From Acanthosepion esculentum (taxonomy: Eukaryota; Mollusca; Cephalopoda; Sepiida; Sepiidae): a DNA stretch of 64,000 nucleotides. Below are positions 34,080 to 46,560 of the stretch, in pieces. The translations under genes and the position numbers were made by a program. Every line of letters begins with the position of its first letter. Position 1 is the first letter of the stretch. The stretch lies in the NCBI GenBank assembly GCA_964036315.1, contig OZ038508.1, forward strand, positions 44,099,435 through 44,163,434, written 5' to 3'. Below the pieces are notes generated by a model. The model saw only the letters and a program-made list of their open reading frames with translations. It did no database searches and was not told the origin of the DNA.

Positions 34080-34960
34080 TAATGAAAGAAAGAGGGGGGC
34101 ATAATAAAATAGGTAGGGAAAAAGTTAGGCACAAAATAAAGAAGGTAAAGTACAGGGAGAAAATATATGGATAAAATAAAGAAAGAATACGAGAAGGACA
34201 ATATGAAAAAAGTAGGAAAAAAGAAGGAAGGGGACAGATTAAATACCGAAATAAAGATAGATGGAAAGATGGGAAAAGAAAAACACAAAATAAAGATAGG
34301 AAAGAAACAGGGACAAATTAAACAAGAAAAAAGATAACCAGAAAATAGAAATCTAAAGTTAAGTGAGGGACAATATAGAAAAAGAAAATAGAAGAGAAAA
34401 AAAAGCAATTTTAAAAAAAAAGAATAGGGAGATATTAAGAAACGCAAATTTTAACAAGGAAGAAAAGGAAATAGAAGAGTAAATAAATGTCAAGAGAGAG
34501 GGGGGAAATAAAACTTAATAAAAGAAGGAAATGCAAATTTAAAGAGTAAAATGACTAAAGTGAAATGACAAAAAATAAAGAAAATTTAAAGAAAGTAAAA
34601 ATAAAAGAAAGGCAAGGAAAAATAAAGATAAGAATAAACGACGTAAAAAAAAAAAGAACAACGAAGAAAATAAGAGGGAAATATTAGGAAAGAGAAAAAG
34701 AAAGAGGTTAAAAAAAACTGTACGGAGCACAAAAACGAAAAACAAAAACTAAAAAAACGAAAAACAAAAATTAAAAACAAAAAACAAAAACACGAAATAA
34801 AACCGAAAAAAGGACAAAAGAGAATAAATAAAAGAAAACTTAAAATAAATGAAAAAAACAAAACAAAGAAAACTAGAGAACAAAAAACAACAAAGAAAGT
34901 AAAAAGTAAAAGAAAGAAAAATTGTAACGTAAAACAAACAAAAGAAGGATTTCAATTTTG
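34080..34960. repeat. Purine-rich low-complexity tract, about 880 bp
   Basis: The plus strand is almost entirely A and G (AAAGAAAG, AAAATAAAG, GAGAGAGG variants). Minus-strand frames of 68-122 codons made of Phe, Leu and Ser arise only from this bias. Confidence 0.9.
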
Positions 34961-36589
34961 CCTCAGAATCAGTTCGCATTTGTTTGTCAGTGACCTATTG
35001 AAGATAGTGCAGTCTCTTCGGAGTTTGAAAATCGAAGGCAAAACCAATAATCTTCTAACAGATCGAACAAAAATAAATCTATGCACTTTGAAAATAAAAG
35101 GAAGAAACTGGTATCAAATCATGGGAAGGAAATAAAATTTCTAATGTTCAATCTGTGAAAAAACGAAATTCCATGAAACAAGGCAATGGCACTTCTAGCG
35201 GACTGCAGGGTAAAGACTAAACAATGAGAAAATTTGAAAAACTCTCAGGACCTCACTTGCGAACCGACAAAAACTAATGAATATGAAATATTATAGATTG
35301 GAACCGTGGGCAGAACGCTAACAAACAGTCTGTATGAATATAAGTTTCGAGAAATAAATTAAACATATTTCTTCGGAGGCAATGCACGGTTCTTGCGCGG
35401 TACCAAGAAATATTCTGAGAATTTAAAGAGAATTGCTGGCACTTAAATCCCAATTATAGCCACGCCCACCATTAAAGAAAAGAAGGGTCAGCTGTTAATA
35501 TTAAAAAAAAAACAAATTACGCAATACAAAACCGTTACTTGACATGGAAACATTTGACATTCGTTGACCAAACTTTCAGTCGGTTGAAATTTATAAAACC
35601 TTTCTCTTAAAACAATCTTTCAGGAAATTTGTTTTCTGAAGTCGTCTGCTATCCATTATTCTAGTGTTGACTCGAACTTCCTTCATAATGTTTTATTTGA
35701 AATCAAGTAGAAAGTCAGCATCTTATGTTATATTCTCTTCAAGTTGTACGAGTTAACCATTTTAGTTGTTGCTGTTGCAAGATATCAATTGATGTGATTT
35801 ATGTTTTCTCGTTCTGTTCTGTGAAGTGGGGTGCTCCCCTCTAAGATCTACAGGGTGCATTCGCTCGGAGCCATTTTTAATCATTGAACTGAGAATGTGG
35901 TTGTATATAATTGGACGACATGCATGACATCTTGAATTGACCATGCAATTTAAGTACATGACTTATTTCTTAGATTGATATTTTGGTTTAGAAGCGTTTT
36001 GCAATTATTCTAGAGCAACCTTTTTTAAGTTCAATTTCCTTATATCCTAAAATAATAGTTACAACTGAAACTCGTTCTTGTTATTAAATGGCACATTATG
36101 TTTTATATATCTTCTTCCTCAAATGTAAAATCCTTATCAAAATAAAGTTTCCTCAACTAAACAGACATGGTGGCAAATTTACTGATTTGTGTCACCTATT
36201 GCATAAATGCTCCCGTATTCTCAGCATCTTTCTGTAGAATCCAATTTCTGTTGCTTCAAGCCTATTCGTCATCTGTTAGGAGATTGTCCCAGAGACACTT
36301 TCATATTGGAAGACAGAAGAAGCAAATTGGTTTCAGCAGTATTTATAGAAAACCAATGCCGTTTAATAATCTATGATTAGAAAACAGTCACGAAAGAAAT
36401 TTTAATAAACAGTTTCCAGACACAAAATCAAATGGAATCAAATTCTTCATTATTCTTAATAATCGGTTTTCGAGTATATATTTTATAATCTACTTGCTTC
36501 GTTTAGTTTGGCAGAAGGCCACGGAAATTAATGATTCCCAATGTGAGGAGCAAACTCACTACTATGTACTACCTTACGTAGGAAATGCT
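34961..36589. other. No recognised feature
   Basis: Short frames only. Nothing familiar. Confidence 0.4.
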
Positions 36590-37080
36590 TCAACAGAGAA
36601 GGAAGAGTGAGACAGCGAAACTTAAAGGTGCATTGGGACAACAAAGATGCTTTCAAAAGCAGAGCAATGTGTTACGAAACACACATTTCTTCAAAAACAA
36701 AGAAAATAGGACTAAATTGTTATGTAGCATCAGTCCTATATGGCAGTGTATGCTGGACAATCTCCTCATAGATGAGCAAGATCGTGAAGCAACAGGAATA
36801 TAATTCTACAGAAGGATGCTGAGAATACTATGGACTGAACAGCGGAACAACGATGAAGTTTTAAAAAATTGAAAAAAAAGTTAAATTATACTTAACATCT
36901 TGAAGAGACAGTTGAAATTTCTTCTAGGGCACATACTGAGGAAAGAAGGGTTGGAAAAATTGATACTCACAGGTTAGATTCGAGGCAAGAAAGAAAGTGG
37001 AAAACCATCTACATGACGAGCTTGACGAGAATGGGTGAGCAAGTTGTAAGAGAGATAACAGAAACACGAAATTTATTAAG
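36590..37080 (+). mobile_element. LINE C-terminal relic, endonuclease-RT type (third LINE family)
   Basis: Across frame breaks I read 'FYRRMLRILWTEQRNNDEVL' (36804-36863), then 'RQLKFLLGHILRKEGLEKL' (from 36906), 'LTG' and 'IRGKKESGKPST'. This is the common C-terminal signature of endonuclease-RT LINEs of this type: RRMLRI.WT...N.EVL, then L.F.GHI.RKEG.E.L...G...G...GR. Stops and frameshifts make it dead. It is followed within 10 bp by a beta 3' end in the other orientation. Confidence 0.75.
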
Positions 37081-37087
37081 AACTATT

Positions 37088-37350
37088 CTTCTTTTTTTAA
37101 TCATTTCACCTCAAGCAAGGCAATAAAGCCACGAAGACGCAAGGGGTTACGGAATGTTAGAGAATATAAGAGAAAAAACAGTATTAAGGAGAGAGAAAAA
37201 TAAAAGAACAAGGATTAATAAGACAGTAGATAACAATTGACATTGCATTTTAATTTTTTATATAAAAATTGACTGGGAAGCACGAAGCCTGAATAGAGTT
37301 CCACATGCAAGAAGTGCGATAGAAAAAACTGTTAGCATAGAACTTAATGT
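37088..37350 (-). mobile_element. LINE 3' end, family beta
   Basis: 3' end GAGGTGAAATGATTAAAAAA (minus), UTR, then 'TTCTATCGCACTTC' and 'TGTGGAACTC' codons of the C-terminus. 5'-truncated. Confidence 0.8.
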
Positions 37351-38139
37351 TACAATTAGCCATTTCATACGTAAAATAACATCACCGCCAATTTAGTACT
37401 TTGTCTAATTCATAAAGTATACATACCATAGTGTTACTTAGGACAGGAAAACGTGGAGAGTCATGATTGCCACTGCCCTGAAAGGACACGTTTCACAGAC
37501 GAAGAAGATGTTGGTCAAGCTTCTTTAGTTATTGATTGCTGAATTTTCGATTGATTTGCGATAATTGTTCCGGAGAGAATGGTTAGTCTAATGGAAGAGA
37601 AGGGTTCTGTCTGAATTTCTCGGAGGATGAATTATCGTTATTTATATTATTTACATGTGGACAGTTATCCTCATCTTTGCTGTTATTTCCACAACAATTC
37701 GACCGGATACGAAATGTGATAAAACATAGGTGAAGATAACAGTTCGCATATAAATAATATAAGCGGTTTCTTCGGTCACATTGTTTGAGTGGAATTTGAC
37801 ACTCATTTTTCGGCTGTCGCCTATTCCAGTCTAGCTTCGTTCTCGATCTATGGCTGACGGGTATCTGGTGGTCCTAATATTTCTTACTAGAAATAAACGG
37901 GAAAATTTCACGGTTTTCCTATTTTAAATGTCTGATTGGTCTTAATTCCTAAGTTAAAAATTGAAGAAGCTAATGGCGAAGTTCTACAACAATAAACTAC
38001 CCGTAGACATTTCCCATTTGCATCATTAATTAGCTCAAAAACTTTAACAAAATGTTGGAATAACAGTCATAAATATGAATGCCGGTCGTTATTCTTAAAA
38101 TATTGGAAACTGAAAACTTTTGTCCGTTTTACTGAAACT
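37351..38139. other. No recognised feature
   Basis: No supported gene. Confidence 0.4.
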
Positions 38140-38755
38140 GACGTTAAACACTTCCATCTCCTCATCATTTCTTTCTTTCATTTTCTCACTGAAGTCGAGT
38201 AGTGTTGCTGTTATGTCTTAGCCCTATATGCATGTGATCAAAACAGAATAGTCTATTATTTACGAGGTATGTGTGGTGATTACAAAAGACGTTAAACATT
38301 TCTATCTCCCCATCTGTCTTTCATTTTCTCACTGAAACCAAGTAGTGTCGCTGATATGTCTTTGCCATCTTTTCATGTGATCAAATAGTCTATTATTTAC
38401 GAGGTATGTGTGGTGATTAGAGAAGACGTTAAACATTTCTATCTTCCCTTTTTTCTTTCTTTCTTTTTTTTCTTTAATTTTCTTAATGACACCAACTAGC
38501 TTTGCTGATAAGTCTGTGTCATTTTCCATGCAGTCAAAACAATATAATCCATAATTTACAAGATGTCGACAGAAGTCTTCAAAGTCTTTTTATCTTTTCC
38601 CTTCTTTCTTTCTTTTCCCTTCTTTCTTTGTTTGTTTGTTTGTTTGTTTCTTTCTTTCTTTCTTTCTTTCAATGAAACCAAGTACCATCGTGATATGACT
38701 TCGTCGTCATTCCACGCGATCAATGTGCATTACTTATGAAATATTGGCACGGCGT
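38140..38755. repeat. Tandem repeat, four units of about 137-150 bp, with (CTTT)n inside
   Basis: Units start 'GACGTTAAACA(C/T)TTC(C/T)ATCT' at 38140, 38288 and 38425, and a diverged fourth starts near 38575. Each contains a CTTT-rich part, 'AAACCAAGTAG', 'GATATGTCTT' and 'TTTACGAGGTATGTGTGGTG'. The CTTT runs differ in length between units. Confidence 0.88.
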
Positions 38756-39399
38756 AACGGTCGTATTAACTAAGAGTTGGGGACAAGCATACTTATAATA
38801 AGGTTGTATAATAAATATAACGAATATCACCCAAAAGCAAAATAGGGATGCATTTGGAATTTATTTTTTTCCTTTTATCTTACCTTTTTTGAATCCCCCG
38901 TTTTCATACATTTTCTTGTTTTATTTTCCATTTTTACTTCTGTCTGTTTCTATTTTCAGGTTTCATTTTTTTTCTTACTCTTTCTTTTTTCGTACTGGAC
39001 CTCTCTCATAAACTAGCTTGTCACAATCAATGGCCCCTTTCACTCGAATATTATTAATGACACTAAAATATCACATTTACATTCTCCAGTCATACAGACG
39101 TCATAATAACGCAGTTGTTCTATAAAAATCCTAACTAATCCCGTATGTATAATATCTAATCCTCCTGGGTACATCCGGCGGCAAGAGGCTCTGATTGTAG
39201 GCTTTGAGGAGCTTAGAACCACCTCTTAATTGCTGTGTGTTCTCAGGTCCACTCTGGCCTGGAGTGGTCGTACCTGTCAGTATCCCAGTCATTGAAAAAT
39301 AATGAATTCCCAAACAAAATCCTATGAAAGTATAAAAATATATTTCATAGTAAAAATACTATTGATATATTATTATATAAAAATTCCAAACAATACTTA
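38756..39399. other. No recognised feature
   Basis: No supported gene; short frames near 39040-39313 lack motifs. Confidence 0.4.
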
Positions 39400-39530
39400 T
39401 TTATAGTTATCTTACCAACAACAGATTTATCTGTAATTAAAGTCATCAAATTTTTTTCAAAGTATTAAGATTTCGGCATTAAATAACTCACAGAGGTGTT
39501 GATATGCCGCTAAACAAGAACAACCAATTA
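39400..39530 (+). repeat. Dispersed tail repeat T, copy
   Basis: 'GCATTAAATAACTCACAGAG' and 'TTGATATGCCGCTAAACAAG', matching 13011-13128 in order. Confidence 0.65.
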
Positions 39531-39904
39531 CAATATTTTAGGGGAACGGGAGAATGGGAAATTAGTAACATTTAAAAATATTCCACAATTATAATTGACA
39601 ATGACATTCTTGTTCTATGTGCCGTCTCTTTTCAAGATATTGTCGATCATGGCTATCAACAAATTCCTGTCTCTTTCTCTTTCTAATTAGAGGTATCATT
39701 TTGGTTTCCATTTTGCTTAAAACATTGTCGTTACTCACGTACTCAGTGCATGGTATTCTTAACAACTTAATGTTAAAAATACCAGATGCCTATTGCCTCC
39801 AGTCTCTTCATCATCTTTGAGGAGAGTATTCAGCATCCATTGCCCTATAGGAGAAGAGATATTACATAACAGTTCAACAATCTTTACATTATTTACGTAG
39901 AATC

Positions 39905-39990
39905 TGTTGTCACAAAATGTGTTGTTTTTATTAAGACGTTTCGGCCGTTTCGCACTCCAGATTTCATCAGGTTGTTGTCAAACTGCAATC
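39905..39990 (-). repeat. Hammerhead-like repeat with canonical CTGATGA and GUC
   Basis: Minus strand: CTGATGA (39970-39964), 21 bases with only weak pairing, GAAA (39942-39939), then CGTC. Core strands are canonical and the cleavage triplet would be GUC, but stem II has decayed and stem III is too short to form in a single copy. Confidence 0.5.
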
Positions 39991-41369
39991 CTTATTTAAT
40001 CTAGGAGTACACTGAATGCTGCTGATGTTGATGCTGCTCATTGACGCACTTGACAGCACTGGCCGAGGTTTCATTATTTTGCTGCAATTGATATCACTTC
40101 TCTTTTTCTATAGTGAAAACAGAGCGAGCAATAGGTGAATAGTACTAGATATGAACTAGTGACGATATCCTTGGCGTTTGGTAGCGGAACGAGAAGAACT
40201 TAACCCCGTAGATTAAATAAAGGGCTAAATTCGAGTTTCAGTGCAAATAACCTGGAAAGAAACAAATAACCTATTTAACGATTTCGTGAAATAATTCAAA
40301 TGATCTTTTCTGTTAATTCACCCCAAATAATGTAAAGTTACTTATCGCAAAAATCAGGGAGTCATTCCCATTTCTTAAATACGGATGGAAGTTCTTAGAA
40401 GGATCTTTTTACAATTTTAAAAAAAAATCTGTTTTCGTCTTGTTTATCAGGATATGCGCGAATACTGATCTCACAGTTAGAAACAGCGCATCCGAGTCGC
40501 CCACATTTGTGTGATCGCTAAGCGCAACCCAGCCAGAGTGCAAAGGAAGTGCCTCGCCCTGGGAGAATTTGGTGTGACTTTTAGTAAACAGAAATTCTTT
40601 TTTTTATTTTGGGGTGAATTCACAGAAAAGACCGAATTCAATAAATAATAAATCTTCATCGCAAAAGTTCAAAGCGAGTCACTCACGTTTATTTCTAGCG
40701 AGATTTTGTTTCCTGTTTCTTAATACCTAATGTATTAAGGAACCAGAAAATCTCATTAGTTTTGAAAGTTACGTCATATTTCGCTGTTCCAACGCGGCTT
40801 TGGCTTTCGGCTTCACTTTTTCTGTCCTCCAGTAAAACAATACTTGGATATTTAAATAAATACAAACAAAGAAAATAGCGAATTCACTGCTAACAGCGAA
40901 TTCTAGACAATATCGCTTCACATCCGAATCATAAAATCAAAGCGATAGAGATGTTTTCTTTGGGAGGAATACATGAAAACATTGTACGGAGTAAATTTAA
41001 GTAAGGAAACAAGTTTTGAAGGAAAATAAGAAAAATACGATTATATATACTTACAATATGAGTGACAGAGATGAAAATTATGTGACATGTAGTGAGGAAA
41101 GATGTTCGTAGATTTAACAGTCGCTAAATATTCAAAACTTACGAAGTTGTAGAGAGCCATGATTGCATACATTCTGGAATGACTTGGTGAATAAACGGGC
41201 TTTTTTCCTCGTATGTGCATCGCGACGAACAGAGGGAAACATTCAGTGAACTACCGAAGTAGTTTGTCTGAATCAATGGCAAAGCTGAAACAAAGAGTCA
41301 AAAAAAGTCAAACGTTGCTTAGATTCATTCAAATGACAGAAAATTGTAGGATGGCATGATCATCTATAT
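39991..41369. other. No recognised feature
   Basis: No supported gene or repeat. Confidence 0.4.
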
Positions 41370-41840
41370 ACTTGATTTGTTTGTTTATCGGCATATAAAT
41401 TCAAATTTAGTTTTCGTGCGAGATTTGAAGTAATAAATATATGATATGTGTTATTCTGCTTTCACAATAGGATACATGGTAGATGATACTCAGATTTTGT
41501 GTATGTACATCTTTGTGTGGACACAATTACAAGTAGGCTGTACTGTATATATTTTATGTTGTAGTTTTGTTGAAATTATATTTTGGAATACAGCTTGATT
41601 CCTGTAAGTAATTGTAGCATATTATATGGATTAATGGCACGAAACAGATAATTCATGTTGGTAGGATGATTTTGTTTAACGGCGTATCAGCCTCTCTTGG
41701 TTATTTAATGACAAAATCTAAATATTATACACACAATTTTATTGTGTCGACTAAATATATTTTAAACGCTATTTATGCCTTCAACTCCAGATAAAATGTA
41801 TTTGTTAGTAATTTTGCTTTAAAAATCTATTGCTGGTATT
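41370..41840 (-). repeat. Dispersed tail repeat T, two copies in series
   Basis: The reverse tail motif occurs at 41373 ('TTGTTTGTTTATCGGCATAT') and again at 41672 ('TTTTGTTTAACGGCGTATCA'). Each is followed by body sequence shared with 31480-32100 or 13011-13128. Confidence 0.65.
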
Positions 41841-42292
41841 TTTACTTGCTCCGATGATCTGCTTTCGCTGGTTTCTATGCCTCATGAATTTAAACGTCCT
41901 ACGAGGCGGGCATCCCGTTCCCACCCCTTCACCGTTGAAACTGTTGGATGTAGACGTCTCTTCTACTCCAATAGTTTCATGTCTCGCACATCTCGCCTGT
42001 GGAACTCCCTTCATTATTCCTGTTTCCCTGACAAATAAAATCTCTAACTATTTAAGTGTAACGTCAATCGACATCTCCAGTTGCCTTGATCTATCCACTT
42101 TCCTTCTCCACATCCTTTCACCTTTCATTCCTATCTGCTCACGCTCCATATCTTCTGTAACCCCCTTGCCTTGATCGATCCACTATCTTTCTCCACATCT
42201 TCTCCTTTACCACTCCTATCTGCTCTTCCTCCAAACCTTCTGTAACCCCTTGCGTGCTAGTGGCTTCCAACCTTGTTTGGGGTGATAAGCTT
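41841..42292 (+). mobile_element. LINE 3' end, family alpha
   Basis: The C-terminal codons read 'SNSFMSRTSRLWNSL' and 'LFKCNVNRHLQLP' before the stop (about 41965-42087), with a 3' UTR to GGGGTGATAAGCTTG (42292). Nearly the mirror copy of 2107-2600. The 114-codon frame here is out of register with the LINE frame. Confidence 0.85.
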
Positions 42293-43025
42293 GAAAAAAA
42301 ATTTAAAAAATAGGATTTGTTGATAATATTACTTATATAAAATTGTATTGTAGGTATTTTTACTAAAAAAATATATTTTTATACTTTCATAGTGCTTTGG
42401 CTTTGTTTGGGGCGGGTCACTGTTTGCCCCTAGCTATGACCCTGACAAGTGTTACAACTTCGGGTCTGGGTGTACCAGGGAGCAACAGCAATTAAGTGGT
42501 TCCCCTCTCCTCAAAACCTCTAATATCCTGATCAGAAGACTTGCTTTTGGATATAATTTATCGCCATATCCAGGGTTACGTAATGTGAGTACACAGAACA
42601 GAAATTGTTTTCAATGAATCAGAATCAATGTACTTTTTTAATTCTCCAGCGATATCAAACAATTCGACCGTTAATATACATAATCATCTCATAAAATAAT
42701 TGAATCTCTTCTTAGACATTGATACATGTTTCCGTATTTCTGTTCTCTTTACTAGCTTTATATTGATTTCATTTCTAAGTTCAAATGCAAAATTACAATA
42801 AAATGTGGAACAGAAAATAATTCAAAATTCGTATTTATGATTCAGTAATTCGTATGATTCCGTAATTCAATTTAAAATTTAATTTTAATTGTTTCTCTGC
42901 TTTAGACAGAAAGGACGCACTATACAAACTGACTATTAAAAAGAAAGAATCGTAATTGCTAAAAGGGGGGTATTTAAATAAACAATCCTATTTGATAGTA
43001 TTTGATAGTATGTAAAAAACACTTC
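42293..43025. other. No recognised feature
   Basis: The part at 42390-42530 is more GC-rich but shows no motif. Confidence 0.4.
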
Positions 43026-43029
43026 ATAG

Positions 43030-43813
43030 TGTGGAATCTTCCATATCTGCCAGTTACACTCCGCTGGGAAATGCACTCTTCATATTGTAATTTTCACCAC
43101 CACCATACTTACAAAATATACGACGAGTATTCATTGGTTAATCACCTTCAATCTAGCTCTTTGATTGGTCAGTTTCGACCAATAAAATCACCTGCACGCG
43201 ACAGGTCTGATTTCGCGCCAACTAAGTTTGAGCCAGTCACGTGATACAACAGTTTATAAAAACCAAACACGAGTAATTCTCGTTCTTTGTCGTCCCTCTC
43301 TTCGTCACTCGTACGTCTCACCTATGCTGCCAAAATGTGACCCTTAAAGAACTCCCGTCTTGACTAATGCAGTCAGAAGTAAAAGAGCTTTACAACAATC
43401 ACGCAAGTACAACCCTTAAACTCTTCTGAACTCTTTTGGTCCAATAGACATTTCCTAACTTTCAACACGAACTCAATCTTCTAAACTACAGTCCAATAGT
43501 TAATCTAATCTTTATGAGCTCCGGTACAAATATTTCCAAATCTAAGAGACATAACTCTTCCAAACCTTTCAGTTTATATGCATGTACATGAAACACTTAA
43601 TAAATCCAGTTGTTATGATTTGAATATTACGTTCTATTTTGTATTTTATACCATGTGCTCTTTTACGTCAAATATAAATTGCATTGTGACAATCACATTG
43701 GATAGCGATTTCCAGCAAAATGGCAAGATCCTTTTCACACCTTTCCTAGACAAAAATAAAATAATTGTGTCGGGACCCACAACATATTGTTGACGCCGAC
43801 GTTCACCGCTACA
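43030..43813 (+). mobile_element. Probable solo LTR (gypsy-like), 784 bp
   Basis: It starts TGTGGAATC and ends CCGCTACA, so the ends are TGT...ACA as in LTRs. The four bases ATAG flank both sides (43026-43029 and 43814-43817), matching a short target duplication. Inside are a TATA box (43255-43262), a start region about 30 bp later, and AATAAA signals near 43757. No primer-binding site or gag/pol frame follows, so this is a solo LTR left by recombination. The family name is inference. Confidence 0.6.
43255..43262 (+). promoter_or_regulatory. TATA box within the solo LTR
   Basis: TATAAAAA preceded by a CACGTG E-box (43239-43244) and CCAAT-type motifs nearby. Layout of an LTR U3 promoter. Confidence 0.5.
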
Positions 43814-43817
43814 ATAG

Positions 43818-45005
43818 AGTTATATAAACAGTTTGTTTCACAAACTGTTTTCTGTTTTTCTACTTCTTTCTAAGAATTTTGAATTATCGAATTCTTTCCT
43901 TTCTTAGAATTCTGAATTATTGTCAGATAGATGTCATTATAGTACTACTGAATTTGAACATAAAACTCAAATCCTTCCAAATCTTTAGATGAACGCAATA
44001 GGAGTCGTGAATCATGTGTCATTATTCAATAAAAATCTTATACAGTTTCTGTTTATAATTTCATCTTATCGATCGTAATTTTCGACAGTTGCTTTAAAAG
44101 AAATTAAATTACTGCCCATAATTTAACAATACATGTTTATCACTCAGTCTGTCTCTCTGTATCTGCCTTTCTGTTGTTAGTTACCTACATCCAGCTTGCT
44201 GATAGAATGTGACAGAGGGTATAAGGTGGGGATTAGGCACGTTTACATATAGAACAAGGACAAAATACTCCAGTCCCGAGGGCATTGATCACTACTAACC
44301 ATTCTTTTTTCATGCAATGAGGCTGTTGATGCTGCACAGTTGAAATGTCCGGGTCTAGGATTCCTTCATTACAAAAATGCAAAATACCCTCAGGTAGGAA
44401 CATGGCGGAGAGCAAAAGAATATATACTTCATTGAGCTCAGCATGAAGGCTGGGTTAATTTATTTACCTGCCTGAACACGCTAGTAAGATGGGACACAAG
44501 GCTGGTTCAGTGTAGTGTGCCGTACATACAGGCCAAGTATATAACCTACCCACACCCTACGACCAATGTCATGATGCCGTCTGTACTTTCCCTCATTAGG
44601 TAAATGAGAAAATCGGTAGCCTCGTTACCTGGGTAGCAGTTCAGAAAGGTGAACAGATACTACACTTGTTTACTCGTTGTTCCCATCAACTCGAAGGTGG
44701 CGGGATATAAACATGGCCAGTTTAAACTGGGGACGTCAAGCGCATGCAATATGGGATAAGATAAGAAAAAAAATCACCGGTCCCTGAAATGAACGTCGCG
44801 CTGGCGTCGATATTCCGACGACCCTGCCTCTTTCGTTCTTCGGGGTTGGTGATGGAATATTTGGAATCCCAGGGAGCAGGCATCTCTTATGTATTTGTTG
44901 TGATCTGTCCGAAGACTATAAAAACAACTGAGAGATAAAATGTAGTGTGTCCGCAAGGGAGCAGATAGTACACTTTTCTCCTAGCACGGATACTTGGTTA
45001 TAGCT
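43818..45005. other. No recognised feature
   Basis: 44400-44990 is less AT-rich and has no frame above 60 codons with recognisable motifs. Confidence 0.4.
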
Positions 45006-45007
45006 AA

Positions 45008-45009
45008 AC

Positions 45010-45048
<39 letters not shown>

Positions 45049-45071
45049 CTTTCTTTCTTTCTTTCTTTCTT

Positions 45072-45102
<31 letters not shown>

Positions 45103-45189
45103 CTTTCTTTCTATCTATCTATCTATCTAACTATCTATCTCTTTCTTTCTTTCTATCTATCTATCTATCTAACTATCTATCTCTTTCTT

Positions 45190-45222
<33 letters not shown>

Positions 45223-45265
45223 ATCTTTCTTTCTTTCTTTCTATCTATCTATCTATCTATCTATT
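45008..45265. repeat. Alternating (TATC)n / (TTTC)n microsatellite
   Basis: Five or more switches between CTAT and CTTT blocks over about 255 bp. The 122-codon Ser/Leu/Tyr frame is an artefact of this repeat. Confidence 0.97.
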
Positions 45266-46247
45266 TTTGGCTGTTTCCATATCAACCTGCCAAACTCTCT
45301 GTCTTGCTCCGTTTGTCTCCCCTACTCTGTTGAATTCTCTTTCTCCGCTTGACATTTCCTGATTCTGTCTCTTTTTGGCGAAGTTTAACTTTTGTTCAGG
45401 AACATTATTATACCTATCCAAGTGTTATGTCGGTGTATCGCAGATTTTTTATTATATATAGCCATAGCCAAAACTTTTACACAATTTGACATTGTTAACA
45501 AAAACCAATAAATTTTCCAATAGTATGAAAAACAAAGGGCAGTACTCACCTTAATTTATCTAATTTATTAAAAACATCTGATTGTCTAATAATTTCAATG
45601 TAAGTTCGTTTTTATAGGAACTTTTCATTTTGATAATCGCTTCAATACGATGAGGTCTGGGGCTATAATATTTTGGTAATATTCTGCTAGTGCTTCAGAC
45701 GCCCTTCCTAGTAACAACAAGAAGCTTGGCATAGGCTGGTTGTTTTTTTTCCAACATTATTCTTCAAAAATACTATGTAGGATTGGGGCAAAAGCTATCG
45801 TTAGGTCGCCACAATGTAGTGATATTAACGTACTTAAATATACTTGCACTTTTTGGTATAAAACTTCATCATGCACAAATGTGCTTCAATCCTGTATATA
45901 CGTGTGCATCTCTAGTCTGCTACAAATGCTCCAGATACTTTTGGTCATTTGGGTTTGTCCCAGGGTCCAGAAAATATGAATCAGCTGTTCGAAACTCATC
46001 TGGCTGGGACGGTGTTTCAGAAATTGTATGATATATTTCCCCCATATCTATCTCTTGAAGCACTTCTGTCATAATGCTGACGGAGAGCAAACTGCTGCAG
46101 TATGGATTCACCAAGAATCATAAAGTTACACCATTGTTCCTCCTTCCAATATGTATTCTATTTGACAAATATCAGTTATTTTGTTTTCATTTCCATAATC
46201 TTGGCTTTTGAAATTATAGGTGAAATTCTTTGGCTAACCTGCAAGGA
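45266..46247. other. No convincing gene
   Basis: Three overlapping frames (45740-46114) of 64-82 codons lack known domains. A minus-strand patch near 45640 faintly recalls a gag-like peptide but is not supported. Confidence 0.35.
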
Positions 46248-46560
46248 GGCACGCTGGGGTAATGGATAGCGGCTCGAATTAAGGGAATCTGGGAGTCGAG
46301 TTCGAATTCCAATCGAATCCATTAAAATTCACTTACCTGCTAATACCCTTGAGAAAGGTATGAGTCCTCTTCTTCGCTCCCTCTCCGCTATGGGAAATAA
46401 GAGTACAGACCGGGCTCTATATCCTTGAATGGTAACTGGTCTACAGCAGAAGGAAATGGCAACCTACTGCGGAAAACAATCCTCCCCTTCATTCATTTAT
46501 CGAAATATGCATGATCACCTCAGCGTGTATCACAGATGTCACATAACTGACTGAATCTGC
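46248..46560 (+). mobile_element. tRNA-derived SINE, family S1 (full length)
   Basis: 'GGCACGCTGGGGTAATGGAT' and 'AGCGGCTCGAATT' form the A-box part, GAGTTCGAATTCC is the B box, then the body with 'GGTAACTGGTCTACAG' and 'AATGGCAACCTACTGCGG', and the tail 'CACATAACTGACTGA'. The B box is perfect. This is the best copy for a family consensus. Confidence 0.85.

Noticed and set aside
34079..34979. Minus-strand Phe/Leu/Ser-rich frames that look like membrane proteins
   Set aside because: They come from the purine-rich tract; several overlapping frames are open at once.
44994..45362. 122-codon Ser/Leu/Tyr frame resembling a signal peptide protein
   Set aside because: Product of the TATC/TTTC microsatellite.
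45560..45760. Gag-like peptide on the minus strand
   Set aside because: Only about 15 residues look similar, with stops around and no pol, so support is insufficient.
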